This document shows, piece by piece, positions 36,223-49,856 of a DNA stretch of 64,000 bases (position 1 is its first letter; each line of letters starts with the position of its first letter). Source of the DNA: Albifimbria verrucaria (taxonomy: Eukaryota > Ascomycota > Sordariomycetes > Hypocreales > Stachybotryaceae); assembly GCA_020081605.1 (NCBI GenBank), contig JAHREC010000049.1:2852001-2916000 (forward strand), in the 5' to 3' direction. The notes under the pieces were generated by a model. That model made no database searches. It had not been told where the DNA came from and worked only from the letters and a program-made list of their open reading frames with translations. The position numbers and the translations under genes are program-made.

Positions 36223-39200
36223 ACAGCGGCTGGATCGGTACTATAAAGATTTGTCTTTTATAAGATGTTTTTTTTTTGCCTAGCAGTGTAGTAATCACTT
36301 GAAGCATCACAAAATGCCGTCACCATCAATGATGGTGCGCTTGAGCCAGGTCAGCAGAATCCCATTCAAAAGAATGATAAGAATGTGACGCTATCTTTTT
36401 CCATTGCTCGTGCTTGCCTAGGTGGAAAGTATGCTTCTATTCCGACTCTATTCAGTAAACTTGTAATCGGCTATCAGTTCTCCAGGAGGAGGCAGATGCA
36501 AACCGTATCAGCAGCCAGGCCCTTCACGTAACCTCCACTATCGTTCTGATTAGTATACGAACGTCATACTGGTGCTAGCAACAACGCGATTAATCACGTT
36601 GCATATACGCCGTGACAAGCATGGCGACCAGGCTGGATGCCGCTCAAATGTATTGACTCACACAGAAAGTCGATGTTCTATTTGTAGTCTTGACCACGGT
36701 ACGATCTACCAAACAAGAGAAGCTGTATTGAATTCTTCCTGATAACATGGTTCAAAATTAAACAGACAACGCCTAAGGGATCCAGTGGTCTTGGTGCATG
36801 GGCATACTCTTTCTTTAGTCGTGTCGACATATGATTCTGATTTAATGGGTATGCACCAAACTCGTTCTTCCAGGATACAGCCTTTCACTTCCCGCTTGAT
36901 CCATCCACTCCTTGTGCTGCTGCTTGTGCGGGGACAAAGAGCAGCACTTCCCGTCTGCGTAGTAACCCCGAAAATGACGAGTGCTGTATCTGGAGAGACT
37001 CGCTGGTAGCAGAGCTATGTCTTCTGCCTAACCTATGGTTGCGAGAGTCAGCCAACCTATGCCCAATACACAATTCTTCACCTGTCGAAGTTTAATAAAC
37101 TCATTCCCGGTATTATTCCTTGGCATCGAGTTGCATAACAATATAGATGGCCGGCTTTTGGGATTCATCCAAAAGTGAGTGGATGTCCTTGACCATTTAT
37201 AAAAGTCGAAGACGTTATTTAATATGCTCGACAACCTTGGCCTTTACTCCCTATACCACTTCATGAGCACCAGCTATGGGGCTCTGGAAATTGCTCTTGA
37301 TGTACCCTCTTTTAGAAGCTTCGTTGAACATGCCAGCCTTGTTCTGCTCGCTGTAGGTAGAACTCAACTTGCTCGGACCTACACGTTGAGAAAGCTATAT
37401 ACCATATTCTTGAACAGAGGATGTGTTTCGTGTAGCAAGGAGGGGGCTTACTTGTATCATGACTTGCAACCGGGCATGTCTTCATTATCTTCATCGTAGC
37501 ATGAGACTCTGGATGCTGCCTCGCAACTACGCCCGGGATATTTATGGCATACCACGAAAGGAGCTCCTCTACTTAACGACTATGCGGTCTATTCCGCAGT
37601 GAGGTCGGCGTCGGCTAAATCTAGCCAGCGTTATGCACGCCTGTGCACTTAGACTTGAGCTCCGTGAATCTCGGGTAGATATGCGAGCCTGGGTTGAGCA
37701 GGGCGGCAGAATGAAAAATAGGCTGCATCAATGTCGATTTTGTGTTGATTAGGGAGTGATCATCTACTGGGTTGGAACATCGATGTCCTTTTCCAGCCAA
37801 GGAGTAGCACGTGGGGTCTCGCTTCCATGCGAATGCCGTTTCTGAATCGAGAATGCATCGTCGACGACGGTCACTGGTACGAGGGATGTAGGCTCAAGGC
37901 GCGAGAAGCGGGCAGACACCAATGTCGTCATGGTTTGGTCACCATATTCAGGAGTTTTAAAGAACCCGGTTTTAAAAATGGTTCACAGATGGGATAGTTC
38001 TGGCAATGGACTCTGGAAGAACTATTGAGACATGTTCGTAGATGCAGCGAGTTGACTTCGTTCCTCCACTCGCGATGTAGTACAGAGGAACCTGGAATAT
38101 AAAGCTTGAAATTGTGCTTGGCTGTAAATTAATATTAGATCCAGTATGATGTATTGATCATTTGTATATTGTCCGTGCTGAGAACTACCTGTGTATCAGT
38201 CTACAGCAGGACCGTGCGGGAATAGCCCTGCATCAATATAAGTATCGTTGTTGTTATTTGCTATTTCCTCTTCTAGGTGGATTTCGGAACATATCATTTG
38301 CACTACACAGTCCTAGAATATAGAAGTCCTTGGCTGTTTGCTTTGAACATTTGTCATGGGATCCGTGCGCTTTTTGTAGAACCCTTCAGCCATCCTTGCT
38401 AAAACATCGACCATCTCGATCTAAACAATACGATTATCTACCACAATACTTGAATAGAAGCTACTACCAAGAAAGATATCAATCAATAAGATAGCCGTTC
38501 GTCATTTCTGCCCTTTCTGCACAACAATCTGTATATTGGATAATACAGTGGGTATAGTGGTGATGGTTGGTGTCGGCATGTCCCTTGTTGGTTATGCTGT
38601 GCTAATCATACTGAATATCGAGGGCCTACTTGTAAGTTAGTGTGGATGGGTCCTCGATGGCTCCGGTAGCTAATGAAGCACGCACGGGCTTATAATGGTG
38701 GTGACGCCAAGTAAAGGTAGGCGGAACTTGTATATCAATGTTTGGAAATCCGATAGGCTTGGTATCCCCTATTACATCACGATTGTTCGACCGTGTCTAT
38801 TTATTCTGCCTGGCAAAACTCAGACTGTTATTTACTGTTTTCAGGTGCCATATCGGTCACGCCAAGTGTTCGGACGTGAACTATTTAGACACCGTCTCAC
38901 AATGGCCAGATTGGGTTGGATGTGTTCATAAAAATGTCTAGGGTAGCGTCCGCTGGAGGGTTAATTTTTTCAGCCTGTCGATCTCTAATCCCTTGTACAG
39001 GTACCTGGCTTAGAGACATGGTATCTTCCTTAGAGAATAGCCGATCAATCACGTGATGCACATCGGAATTCATTCACACCTCTTTGTCCTTTCGAGGCTG
39101 GGGCCTTGGGCTTGATGCTGTAAGCACTATGCAGGAGCCAGGGTTACGATTTGGAATTGGGACGGTGCATCTAAATATGGGAAGGAGAATAAAAGCTCGA

Positions 39201-39335
39201 AGGAAAAAAAAAAGAGGACAAATTGAAGAGGAGGAAAGGAGTCAGTCTATTTATTCCTTTAGACACACAGTACCACCAACAACACAAAGAGAAAAAAAAG
39301 AAAAAGGGAATGAGCACACGAGGTGCCAAACTTCT
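36223..39335. other. 3.1-kb AT-richer region without genes
   Basis: Visibly more AT-rich than the flanks, and all reading frames are under 95 codons. No transposase, reverse transcriptase or terminal repeat was recognised. It ends at tRNA-Leu, and tRNA flanks are frequent sites of insertion, so an eroded element is possible but not shown. Confidence 0.45.
39292..39305 (-). terminator. T-rich Pol III terminator region of tRNA-Leu
   Basis: GAAAAAAAAGAAAAA on the + strand gives T8-C-T5 about 30-45 nt past the tRNA 3' end on the minus strand. Terminator role inferred. Confidence 0.5.
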
Positions 39336-39444
39336 GGTAACTGCAGGATTCGAACCTGCGCAACTCTCGTTAACAGAAAACACGGGTAACCGTGCAAGAG
39401 TACTCCTCTTGAGTCTGCCGCCTTAACCACTCGGCCAAGTTACC
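39336..39444 (-). tRNA. tRNA-Leu(CAA) with intron
   Basis: Minus-strand tRNA of 109 nt. The acceptor stem GGTAACT pairs with AGTTACC. The D arm is GCCGAGTGGTTAAGGC and the T arm GCAGG-TTCGAAT-CCTGC. The anticodon stem GCAGA/TCTGT encloses loop CTCAAG, giving anticodon CAA. A 13-nt variable arm fits the class II Leu type. An intron of about 29 nt follows the base after the anticodon (about 39379-39407), as usual for nuclear tRNA-Leu(CAA). Confidence 0.95.
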
Positions 39445-40748
39445 GTGGGGACAAGGCGTTGATTTTAGCAGCTATGAGGGCTCGCTGTTACTGTTGCTGC
39501 GGTGTGGTGCGATGTGGTGCGGGACTGCCATCGGTGCGCGTTCAAAGTTGCTTGGCTGAAGATAAAAGTGGTCCATGCGCTAGACCCGTTTGCTGCAACT
39601 GCAGGATCCTGCGCAGACTGCGAGGTGGCCCCGGCTCTCCCGCATCTCGTCCTAATTTCCTTGCCATAGCCAATACGCGCGCCTGGTCGGGATGCTCCGC
39701 AGCTCCAGTGTGCCCGGGCCCTGCGCCTGTACCTACGGTTCAGTACAGTGGAGTGCAGCGCAGTGCAGACGACCCCACGGGAGCTTGCGCCATAAGTAGA
39801 TGTACCTGTACCCAGGACGGACGTCTCCCCAGCACCATCCCAGCCATCTCTTGCAGTAGCGGGTTCAGACCGGTTCCTCTACCCAAAGGGTACAGGCCTC
39901 CCCACCCGCCATTTTCGCCGTCCCCATCGCCTTCTCCCTCCTGACTGGCCTGGCTCTTGTCCGTCGGCTGGTTGGAGCTAAGCTAAGCTAAGCTGAGGGC
40001 TAGCATGTACGCAGGCAGTCCACCTCCCGGTACATGGTGTTTCTAATATTACGGGCCTGCACGTCGCGTACCCACGGAGGTACCTCAGGCTCCTGCTCTT
40101 AACTGGGTACCTGCTGTTGCTGCTGCTCCTCCTTCTCCTGCCTCTGCTACCAACTGGGGTGCCCACTCCACTCACTGCTTGACTGGAACTGCTCTCGCTC
40201 AAATTTCCCATTCCACACCTACCCTTTTCCTCCCCCATCCGTGCTTGCAATCCTCGCCCGCGATCAGACGAGCGCGATCGTTCGGTAAGTCCATCTTCAT
40301 CCTGACTCTCCTTCAATTGCCCATCTACTCGGACCGGCCTACGTTCGACAAAGGAAAGGAAGACCGGCACAGCACGAAGCGGATAGGCGGCGACGCGGTT
40401 CAGGCGGCGAGTGGATTCATTGATTACCTGGACCTCCCTCCCGAAAAAGGAGACGGACAGCAACAACGCAGCCTCAACGCCCAGCAACCCGTCGATTGTC
40501 CCCTATCCATCCTCGGAATCGCTTCGTGCTCGTCCGATTCTACCATTCAACGTCTTTTCTCGGTTTCTTTTTCTGCCGCGTTACGCTCCTCGCCCGGGCA
40601 CGTCGGCCCTTCCTTGGAGCTGAAGCCTGCCAATTGATTCATCTTACTAATTTCGCACCACCTCAGTCCTCCCTCGCGAACCGATCTCCATCGAACCAAC
40701 GCAACTCTGACCATCGCATCTCCCACGCTCCTTTAACATCCACACAAG
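39445..40748. other. intergenic and long leader of the G-gamma gene
   Basis: Holds the promoter and probably a long 5' UTR of the G-gamma gene. It includes TAAGCTAAGCTAAGC (near 39973) and GTACCTCAGG/GGGTACCTG motifs near 40075-40110. The upstream frame at 40179-40637 has no family features and ends before the G-gamma start. Confidence 0.5.
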
Positions 40749-41120
40749 ATGCCTCAGTACACATCTCGCGAGGTCGGCGACCCATCGCAGATCAAAAGAC
40801 CAAGCAGTCCATGGCCGACCTCAAGCTGCGCCGTCTGACCGAACTCAACAGCCGTCTGCGTGAGGACCTGGACCGAGAGCGTATTCCCGTGAGCACTGCT
40901 GCCAAGAGGTACGATGCCAACGCTTCCTTTCTTCGACATTGCGTCGCCCATCCCCTGTGACCGTGGCCAGCCTTGCTGACATACTTTTTCTACTTATAGC
41001 ATCATTGCTTACTGCAATGGCACGAGGGACTACATGGTGCCCTCCGTATGGGGAGCCGTGCCCAAGAGCGAGGACCCCTACGCACCGCAACAATCCGGTG
41101 GCTGCTGTGTCATCATGTAA
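40749..41120 (+). CDS. Heterotrimeric G-protein gamma subunit
   Basis: 93-residue G gamma, partner of G beta at the plasma membrane in pheromone and nutrient signalling. N-terminus MPQYTSREVGDPSQI, helix SMADLKLRRLTELNSRLRED, second part SIIAYCNGTRDYMVPSVWG, and a CaaX end CCVIM, where the CaaX Cys is farnesylated and the preceding Cys can be palmitoylated. One intron, 40909-40999. One A is missing in AAAA at 40794-40797, which would otherwise stop the frame after 29 codons. With it the two exons make 94 codons, the length of the Neurospora orthologue family. Start context AAGATGCC. Confidence 0.93.
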
Positions 41121-42639
41121 AACTGTCTACCGCGAGGAGTTGGAACCGCCGGGTGACTACTCGACGGTTCAGGCGACGTGAAGGAAGTGCGAGAGCATGG
41201 CGTCGACAGTAGAGACGCGTAATGGACCCCAGGGACCGTGGAAGCCGATCAAGCCTCACAATTACGACGGCCATTAATCCACCAAACCCCTCGACACTTC
41301 GATATACCCAGGATTTTGGCGAGTGGTGGCATCGGGCGCATCGGTACCTCATGATATCAAGAAGCGTGGCGAAGGTCAGGATACGGAAGGGAAGGGCACA
41401 GGGAGGGCCGACGATGTCTGATGGTTTTGTTTCCGCTGTTCATTTTGTTGATTCTCATTGCATGTGTGCAAGGACCGCTGCAGGCTCTGGGAGACGGCCG
41501 AGCGTGACGAGAAACAGGCTCGCGCAAGAGTATACGGTCTGAGGAGCCGGCTCTTGGGCTTGTAATTCCCTCCACCATTTTCTTACCGTATTCTCTTTTA
41601 TTATCCCCCAATGTCGTGTACTTTTTGGCTGCATTTACCCCCAACGACTGGTCTTTGTCGCTAGGAGAAGACTATTACTTTGTGTCATAGCATGTCATAT
41701 CATAAACTCAATACTTAAAAACATGATCCGATCTACTCTGACATTGCATTTGGCGCTTGTACGATCATCATCTCTCTTTGGATACCCAATGACCATATTA
41801 CCGGGCCACCCGAGGAGATGATCGTCTCAAACAGTGGGTTGTTGGCAACTGCATCCGTTCCAGACCCGCATCTCTCCGCATCTCAGGGTCGGACTAGTAG
41901 ACAGCAGCAGCAAGACACGTTCTCGCAAGTTGAACTGAGCCAAACAGGCAGACGGGCCATCTTCGGTGGGCTCTCCGAGAACGCGAATGATCTGCAATCA
42001 GTTCGTCACTTGCCAGCCCAAAGTGGGCGCTCGAACAAAAAAAGAAAGAAAAAAAGAGAAAAAGAAACAAGAGAAGACTGCAAATAAAGGCCTATATTCT
42101 CATGCGAAAATCACTCCATGAAATCAGGAAATAATATAAATTTAAAAGATCAATATACGAACATATTTATCCAGGTATCTACTCCAATCCTGGGTCATCA
42201 CTGACTGCAGCCGCTTTTATTGCTACCTGCTTTGCTTGGTTGCTCAAATGTCTACGCCCTCTTTACCCATCACCAAAAAGGAAATAACAAGACATATAAT
42301 CTCATTTAAGTCTATTATTGATCATCGTACGACAAGAAGAAATGCTGATATAGCAGAAGACGGAAGAAAAACTGAAAATAAAAATAAATACATGCATGCA
42401 CAAAAGTTTTGACTGGGACGAAAAAGCGTGATATAATCAGCAACAGCGCCACGCCACATCCACTGATAAACCGCTAAGAGGGGGCATAGGAGGGGAGGAG
42501 GACGCTACGAGATATTGCCTCTCGTCAGTGATATCACACGAGTTTAGACAAAGTAAACTTGCTTCACCAAAGTCGTCTTTCTACAACATATTCGAGAGCG
42601 CGCATACTGTACTGTATCTCACACAGACACAGGGGAAAA
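41121..42639. other. intergenic, G gamma to Rdx gene
   Basis: 1.5 kb between two + strand genes. It contains the G-gamma 3' UTR, an A-rich stretch (42035-42085) and an AT-rich stretch (42110-42440). No gene recognised. Confidence 0.5.
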
Positions 42640-43285
42640 ATGGCTGAAAGCAAGGCTACGACCGCACCGACGGGCTGTCTCCTCCCTCGCGTGACCATCC
42701 AGTTCTGCACGCAGTGTAAGTGGATGCTGCGCGCCGCATATGTACGATCTCCTTGCTCGCACTCTTTGATCTCTGCTTTGTGTTATTTCTCGTGTCTCTT
42801 TCTAGAATCTTTTCAAGTGGAGAGATGTAAAGAGCCGAGGGCAGAAAGCCACTCCTCAACTACCATCTTCAGCGACTCACTTACTTACTCACACAAACCA
42901 CCCCAGTTCGCCCAGGAGCTCCTCTCCACCTTCTCTGTTTCCCTTGGGAGGTCGCCTTGCAGCCGTCCACAGGCGGGACCTTTATCGTGACCATCTACCA
43001 CCAGGCTCCCGGCGCCGCAGGAGGCGAGGCGGCAGTCTCCTCGACCGTCCTCTGGGATCGCAAGGTCGACGGGGCTTTCCCGAGACGAAGGAGCTCAAGC
43101 GCCGCGTGCGAGACGTCATCGAGCCGGGCCGCGACCTCGGCCACGTTGACCGGAACCACGGCGCCTCAGCGGCCAAGGACAGTTCCGTGCCGGCACCTGC
43201 TTCTGTTGCTGCTTCTGCTGCGCCGTCTGCAGGTACGGAGGCTCAGAAACCGGACGACAAGGTCAAGTGTGAGGATTGTCAGTAA
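42640..43285 (+). CDS. Rdx/SelW-like thioredoxin-fold protein (Cys form)
   Basis: Fungal member of the selenoprotein W/T/H (Rdx) family, with Cys in place of selenocysteine; about 160 residues. Motifs: PRVTIQFCTQCKWMLRAAY with the redox CxxC at residues 23-26, FAQELLSTFSVSLGEVALQ, STGGTFIVTIYHQ, and the family end VDGGFPETKELKRRVRDVI. An Ala/Pro-rich linker follows, with a second CxxC in the last six residues (KCEDCQ). Intron 42742-42906. Two G losses, at 42946-42948 and 43071-43074, break the frame. Restored, the exons give 161 codons. Redox role inferred from the family; the substrate is unknown. Confidence 0.88.
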
Positions 43286-43708
43286 GACAGCATGGTACGC
43301 AGGGAAGTGCCCGAACTCGCCCGAGAAACTTACTCATATTGAGAGTATGTATCCATCTGTAACATCGGCCTTGGTACGGATGCAATACAAATCAGAATAA
43401 CAAGAGACCTTGGGAGTATGGAGGATACGTGATGGGATATATCCATTGCTTGTAAACTACCTATCAAGGCCGGCCGTCTCGACCCCTAACATGACAAGTT
43501 AGACAACTCGCTCTTGAGGGTTTACATTAGACTATACAGAATTATTAATGCTCAGGGTTAATTGGGTCGAGAAAAACACATTCGAAATACTTCGGCAAGC
43601 TAAGTGTGAGGAACATTGAGAACTTGTTCAGTCATATCAAGTCCTGATTTGATGGACATCACCATGTTCATAGAGCGTCCTTGCCTGTAAAATCTTCATT
43701 CACAACTC
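43286..43708. other. intergenic, Rdx gene to tRNA-Val
   Basis: Rdx 3' UTR and flank of tRNA-Val. No gene is seen. Confidence 0.5.
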
Positions 43709-43781
43709 GGTTCCGTGGTCTAGCTGGTTATGGCATCTCGTTAACACCGAGAAGGTCCCGGTTCGAGCCCGGGCGGAATCA
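43709..43781 (+). tRNA. tRNA-Val(AAC)
   Basis: 73-nt intronless tRNA. The acceptor stem GGTTCCG pairs with CGGAATC, discriminator A. D arm GTCTAGCTGGTTATGGC; anticodon stem TCTCG/CGAGA with loop TTAACAC, anticodon AAC at 43743-43745; T arm CCCGG-TTCGAGC-CCGGG. Confidence 0.96.
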
Positions 43782-43782
43782 A

Positions 43783-43787
43783 TTTTT
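43783..43787 (+). terminator. Pol III T5 terminator of tRNA-Val
   Basis: TTTTT two bases past the mature 3' end, the standard RNA polymerase III stop. Confidence 0.85.
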
Positions 43788-44285
43788 GCGCATCCGATCG
43801 ATATCTCGCGATATTAGAATCGTGTGTAGATTTTTGTCTGCCGCATGCATGGTTTGGGACAAGAGTTATTACACTTTACAGCACGTAAGCGTCTGTCTCA
43901 GCTTGACGAAGTCCCGGCCATGCTTAGCAACTAGATTCACATAAGACATCATGTGCACCACTTCTAAAACGCCATCACGCGCATCGTCTAACGAGCATAT
44001 CACAGTAGAATTCGTTGATTTTATATTTAATGTATAAGCTAGAAAACAGTCGTTTGTCGTGATCGAGGTCGCGTATTGGCATGACAAACGATTTCATCAG
44101 CCAAGCCGGGCGCGATACGTCGGTCGTTTGTGCTGGCTGTTGGGCCAGCTATTTCGACCAGCATGTCGGTGCCCGGCTCGGCGCAGGTGCGGGGAGGACA
44201 AGATTCGTGGAGCCACAGAGCGTCGAAGTCGCAGAAGCTTGGATGGGATAAGGTTCATCCAGAGGTAGCCGGGGTTGGTATGGTA
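43788..44285. other. intergenic, tRNA-Val to PP1c 3' end
   Basis: PP1c 3' UTR side. No gene is seen. Confidence 0.5.
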
Positions 44286-45536
<1,251 letters not shown>

Positions 45537-48500
45537 CGTGGAGAGCCCTCGCGACGATAGACGGGCGGCAGATGTGAGAAGAAGGGTGGGCGGAGGGGCG
45601 CGAAGAGGACTGACTCAAGCAGTCGGCGGCGCGAGATGTGGCGGCTGCGGGGAGGAACTGGGTGCAAAAGAGTGACTGGCCTGCTTCTCAGAATACCCGA
45701 TGCAGTGTATCGAGACAAATAATCTAGACAAACGAGAGTTAGAAAAAAAAGTTTTGTCTAGCAGGAGATGCAACGTGGTGGGAAATGGCGCGCTGGGCAG
45801 AAGAAAGCTGTGATAGACGACCAACACCGATAAAAATTTCGGCATCGCGTTCGACTAGCACCAGCGGCCCCAGTGGGTAGCGCGAGAGGCAGGCAAGGCA
45901 AGCGGAGGAGGGGCCAAGAGCCAGAAGGCGCTCTGTTTTTTTGGAGTGGACCTACACAGGGAGAGGTGATCACAACTCTGGGGCGGGAGTGGCACCCAGA
46001 TCAGCGAAGATAGGCTGAATAATATCAGACGAGGCTGCACACGACACTGGGCAGTTCGTTGGGACAGGTATCGTATCAAGATACGTGCGCGATTTCAGGT
46101 CAACTGGCAAAAGAAGCCGAGTTTCGTCGTCGTAGTTGCCTCAGCGGGCCGTCGCTTGTTGAGAGCTTCAGGAGTGACTGAGCTGCAGCGTGAGGTCAGA
46201 GGGGGAAGGGGTAGCTAGCGCCAAGGGGCGAGTCGTCGTCGTCTTTTCGCAGAGGAGAAGAGGAAGAAAAAAGTGACCAGTAGATGGACGCTGTCGTCGG
46301 GTTCTTCTTTGCAGCAAAGAAGCGAGTTGTCAACAAGGGCAGCTCGTTTCCTTGGGGTAGTCGCTTGGTGTGGAGTTGCGTTGCGTGGGCTCGCTGGTTC
46401 TCGAGGGAAGCGTCGGGGGCGGTTCTCCCTTTGATCGCGCGTTGTTGTGATGGACCGAAGTCTGTCGCCTTGGTTGTCAGGTAGATAAAAGGTACACACG
46501 GAAAAAGTGTGCAGGTCGCTGAGAGTAGATGATGTTCGGTAGACGGATTCTTGAAGAGGTACGAGGCAGCAGACGTGTGCGTGTCTCTATCGCTCAAGAT
46601 TCGGGTCGCTTGATTTTTTTCTTCCCTTCTCAACAGGAGATGGTGCGGGAGGAAGGATTCTAAGCGTCTGATGGTTCTGGGCGGGAAAAGTTGGCCCTTG
46701 CTGCTAGAGCAGAGCGTTTACTTACTTACGTTAGCGGATGGGTATTTTTTTTCTCGATTCGGCCGGGTGGGAAGGGGACCGACCCCAGAGGCAGCAGCAA
46801 CAGACCCAGCAGACGAGACCAAAACAGCGCCTAGCAAGCTGCGCTACGCTAAGCCACTGTCTCCAGCGGTCTTGGTCCTGCTTACGTGCGTGCGTGCTTC
46901 AGTGCTTTTTGCTCCAGTCCAAGTCCAGTCCTTGGCCGGATTCGTCACGCCTTGGGTCCAATTGGCACCCTCACTGATGCGCCGCCCTGCAGAGAATAGA
47001 ACATGTTTGCTTTTCCCTTGCTTGATAGCCACATGTGGCAATTTTGCAGAAAGACTCTCAACTGGACAATGGATCCTTTTCCGTTTCCCTCCGGAGACGT
47101 GCAATCTGTTCGAGATCGCCGTGAAGCAATGTCCGTCAAAACACGCTGGTGGTTCTGGACTGCGTTCCCTGACACTTGAGAGCCCCAAAATCATAGCAGT
47201 GCCTCCCTTAGTAGGTAGGCGCTATCTCTCTCTACCCAGCTACCTATCCTTGCCCTGTAAAACCCCCTACCTCACCTTACCCTACCTTGCCTAAGGTACC
47301 TTACCTACCTACATAACCTCACAGCACCCACCCACCCTGCCAATCTCCACTATGAGCTACTCCTGTATAGCAGACACAAAAGAGCCACCTGCATGGGCGA
47401 CCAAATGTCACCCTCCCGCATGCACATACATACATACGACGCAGCATTCTTGAAACGCTGCATCACGGACGATCCTTGGACAGGCCATCGCGACCGCAAT
47501 ACCATCTCCCGCCCGTCTCAGACTCAACGCCAAAAAGGGGAAGCGAACACGCCAACTACTGCGGGCCACAATTCAAACCAAACCGGGGACTTTGCTCTAG
47601 ATCTCCAGAGGCATCAGAAGCTTCTCACCATGGCCCGGGCCCTCCTACGTGAAACCCGAGTCCTCCCTCCTTTCTTGTTTTCTTGTCAGGGTTCTGGTAG
47701 AGCCTGATGCCAAACAAATGGCCCTTTCTTTTCTGTTACAGGCACGCGATATGAAGGAGGACAGCACAGGGGTGGCTTGCCGATAAGCAAACCCCCGTCC
47801 ACCACGCCGCCCGTCCACGTACAGTATCTTACATCCTCTCCCTCACCGTGAACACGCACGTTGGCAAGCAATGACATGTCCTCGCCTTCACCGGTATCCA
47901 AGCCCGCCCGAGTTTCCTTCATTGCCGTGCCTCAACCACGCCAAGCTCGCCCCTCCGGCTGCATATTCGAGGCATCCGAAGTGCCCGTTGGCTTCCTCTG
48001 GTTGCCTCCGCAGAGACAAAGACACCCTCTTTTCTGGCCCTGTGCAGTCGTCTAGAGTGACTAGTCACCCCCACGGGCATTAGTCGCTGGGTTGCGTTCC
48101 AGCTAACAATCCAATCATGGCCCGCGGCTGCCGAGTCTAGATCTCCCCAGCTCGTACTGCCACCAGCTAACAGCGTACGCAGCGGAGCCAGAAACGCGGC
48201 CCCTCTCGCTCGCCGGCTCGCTTTGGGTGGATGCCTGCGTTCGCGGCGACAAACGAGCGGAGCGGGTGGGCTGGGCCAAGGCTCGTCCAGGACCCTTGGC
48301 AGCCTGTCCGGGCTCGGTCCTGGTCGGCATTTCGCTGCTCAACGTCAGCTCGGTCCGCTTCTTTCAATGCAAACCTGCATGCTGTTCATGGATGAGCCGG
48401 CATCTCTGGTAGTCGCCAGACCAGCCGAGGCTCTCTCCAACGGCGACAGCTTGCTGGCCTCCCTCCCTCCCTACCTCATGCAAACCGTAAAGGTGGACAA

Positions 48501-49856
48501 TCATGCCACACAGCCCTCTTCCAGCAAACTTCCCATAAGGGAGCCCCATGTGCAGATCTCACGCCTGGTAAGCGCAGCTTTCCCTGTCACGTCACATAAG
48601 ATAGACCCCGCCTCCGTGTTGTCTTGTCGCCATGTTGGGGAGATCTGGTAGGCGTCCCCTCTTTGGCGCTAGTCAAGGCATCAGCCCGTCCATCCACCAG
48701 GGAAATGTGTCTTGTGTGTCTTGAGTCAACAAGCTCGATCGGGGAAAGAAAGGATTTCAGAAACTGGGGAAATCGTACACGTCACATGACGACCCTCGCC
48801 GATGGCAATCCATGCGATGCATGATGATGTATGAGCCTGTTATAGAGAAGCATTGCATGTCATTGCATGGGTTAATGAATATGCTTGCTGCTATCAGATG
48901 TTACTCTGCTGTTCTATAATATCATCCGAGGGCCAAGAGCCAAGAGCCAATAACGGATCTTGAGGAATTGAGGAGTTGTGTTACCACACGGTTAGGCGAA
49001 CCCTCTGTCTGCTCACTTTCTTCCATAATTACGTCTGTTGTTTACCCCAGCTGAGATCAATTTGCCTCTTGCCGAGGCTAATCAGAATGGAATGATGATA
49101 TCACAGAAAACCCTCCGCCGCCGTCTTTCGGGCCAAGGTACTCACCAATCACGTACATCTTCTAAACTCAACCCCAGTCCCCTCTCTGCCTATCCTTGGC
49201 GTATAGGAAGCTTCTACTAGGGGAGACATAGAATCCTAGAGACGTGACGCAGAATCTTCGGTGTACCAGACAATAGACCGTACTTCCGATCGATGGCATT
49301 TGCGTCACTCTACAAAACTATGGAGTAGATCTTCCAACCCACGCCAGACCTCAGACGTAATGGTTATGACATCAGGTTAGCCATCCAAGACCAGACACTA
49401 CTAGTCACCCCAGGATGGAGTGCCCAACAACTTTGGTGGTGGCATACGTTGATCCAGCCAACTCGGCACTCGATGGTAGAGTCACACATAGAGCAAGCCG
49501 AAGCTACATGACAATGGCTGTGGCCACCAACGCTCGAGCATGTTACATAGTAGTATTATCATAAGCTAGCAGCTCCTACATATAGCCTCTGCCGGTTTAA
49601 CCTGGCCGCAAATCTTCAAAAGGGAAGATAAAGACACCCCTTCTGCAGCCCACAAACGCCGTCCATTCCGAGTGGATGTCGTCCACCCATTCTCGAAGCA
49701 ATACCCTCCAACTCCAAGCTCTCAAACATAATTGGCCCGCCAACAGTGAATTGATTAGTTCGCAAGCAGACAAACTCTCGCCAGTACTGTTGTGGTATTG
49801 TACACGGCAGACTGTAGAAAAAAAAGGGAGGAATAGAAAACAACTTTCTTCTGCTC
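45537..49856. other. 4.3-kb region without a recognisable gene
   Basis: PP1c promoter and leader on the left, NTO1 3' flank on the right. Contains a CTACC/TTACC-rich patch (about 47210-47320) ending AAGGTACCTTACCTACC. All frames are short (207 codons at most) and without family features. Confidence 0.45.

Noticed and set aside
40179..40637. 152-codon frame upstream of the G-gamma gene
   Set aside because: No family similarity is visible and it lies in the probable promoter or leader. It may at most be an upstream ORF.
42640..43285. True selenoprotein with an in-frame TGA
   Set aside because: The redox position is coded as Cys (CTQC). Fungi of this group lack selenocysteine insertion, and no TGA is needed once the two G losses are supplied.
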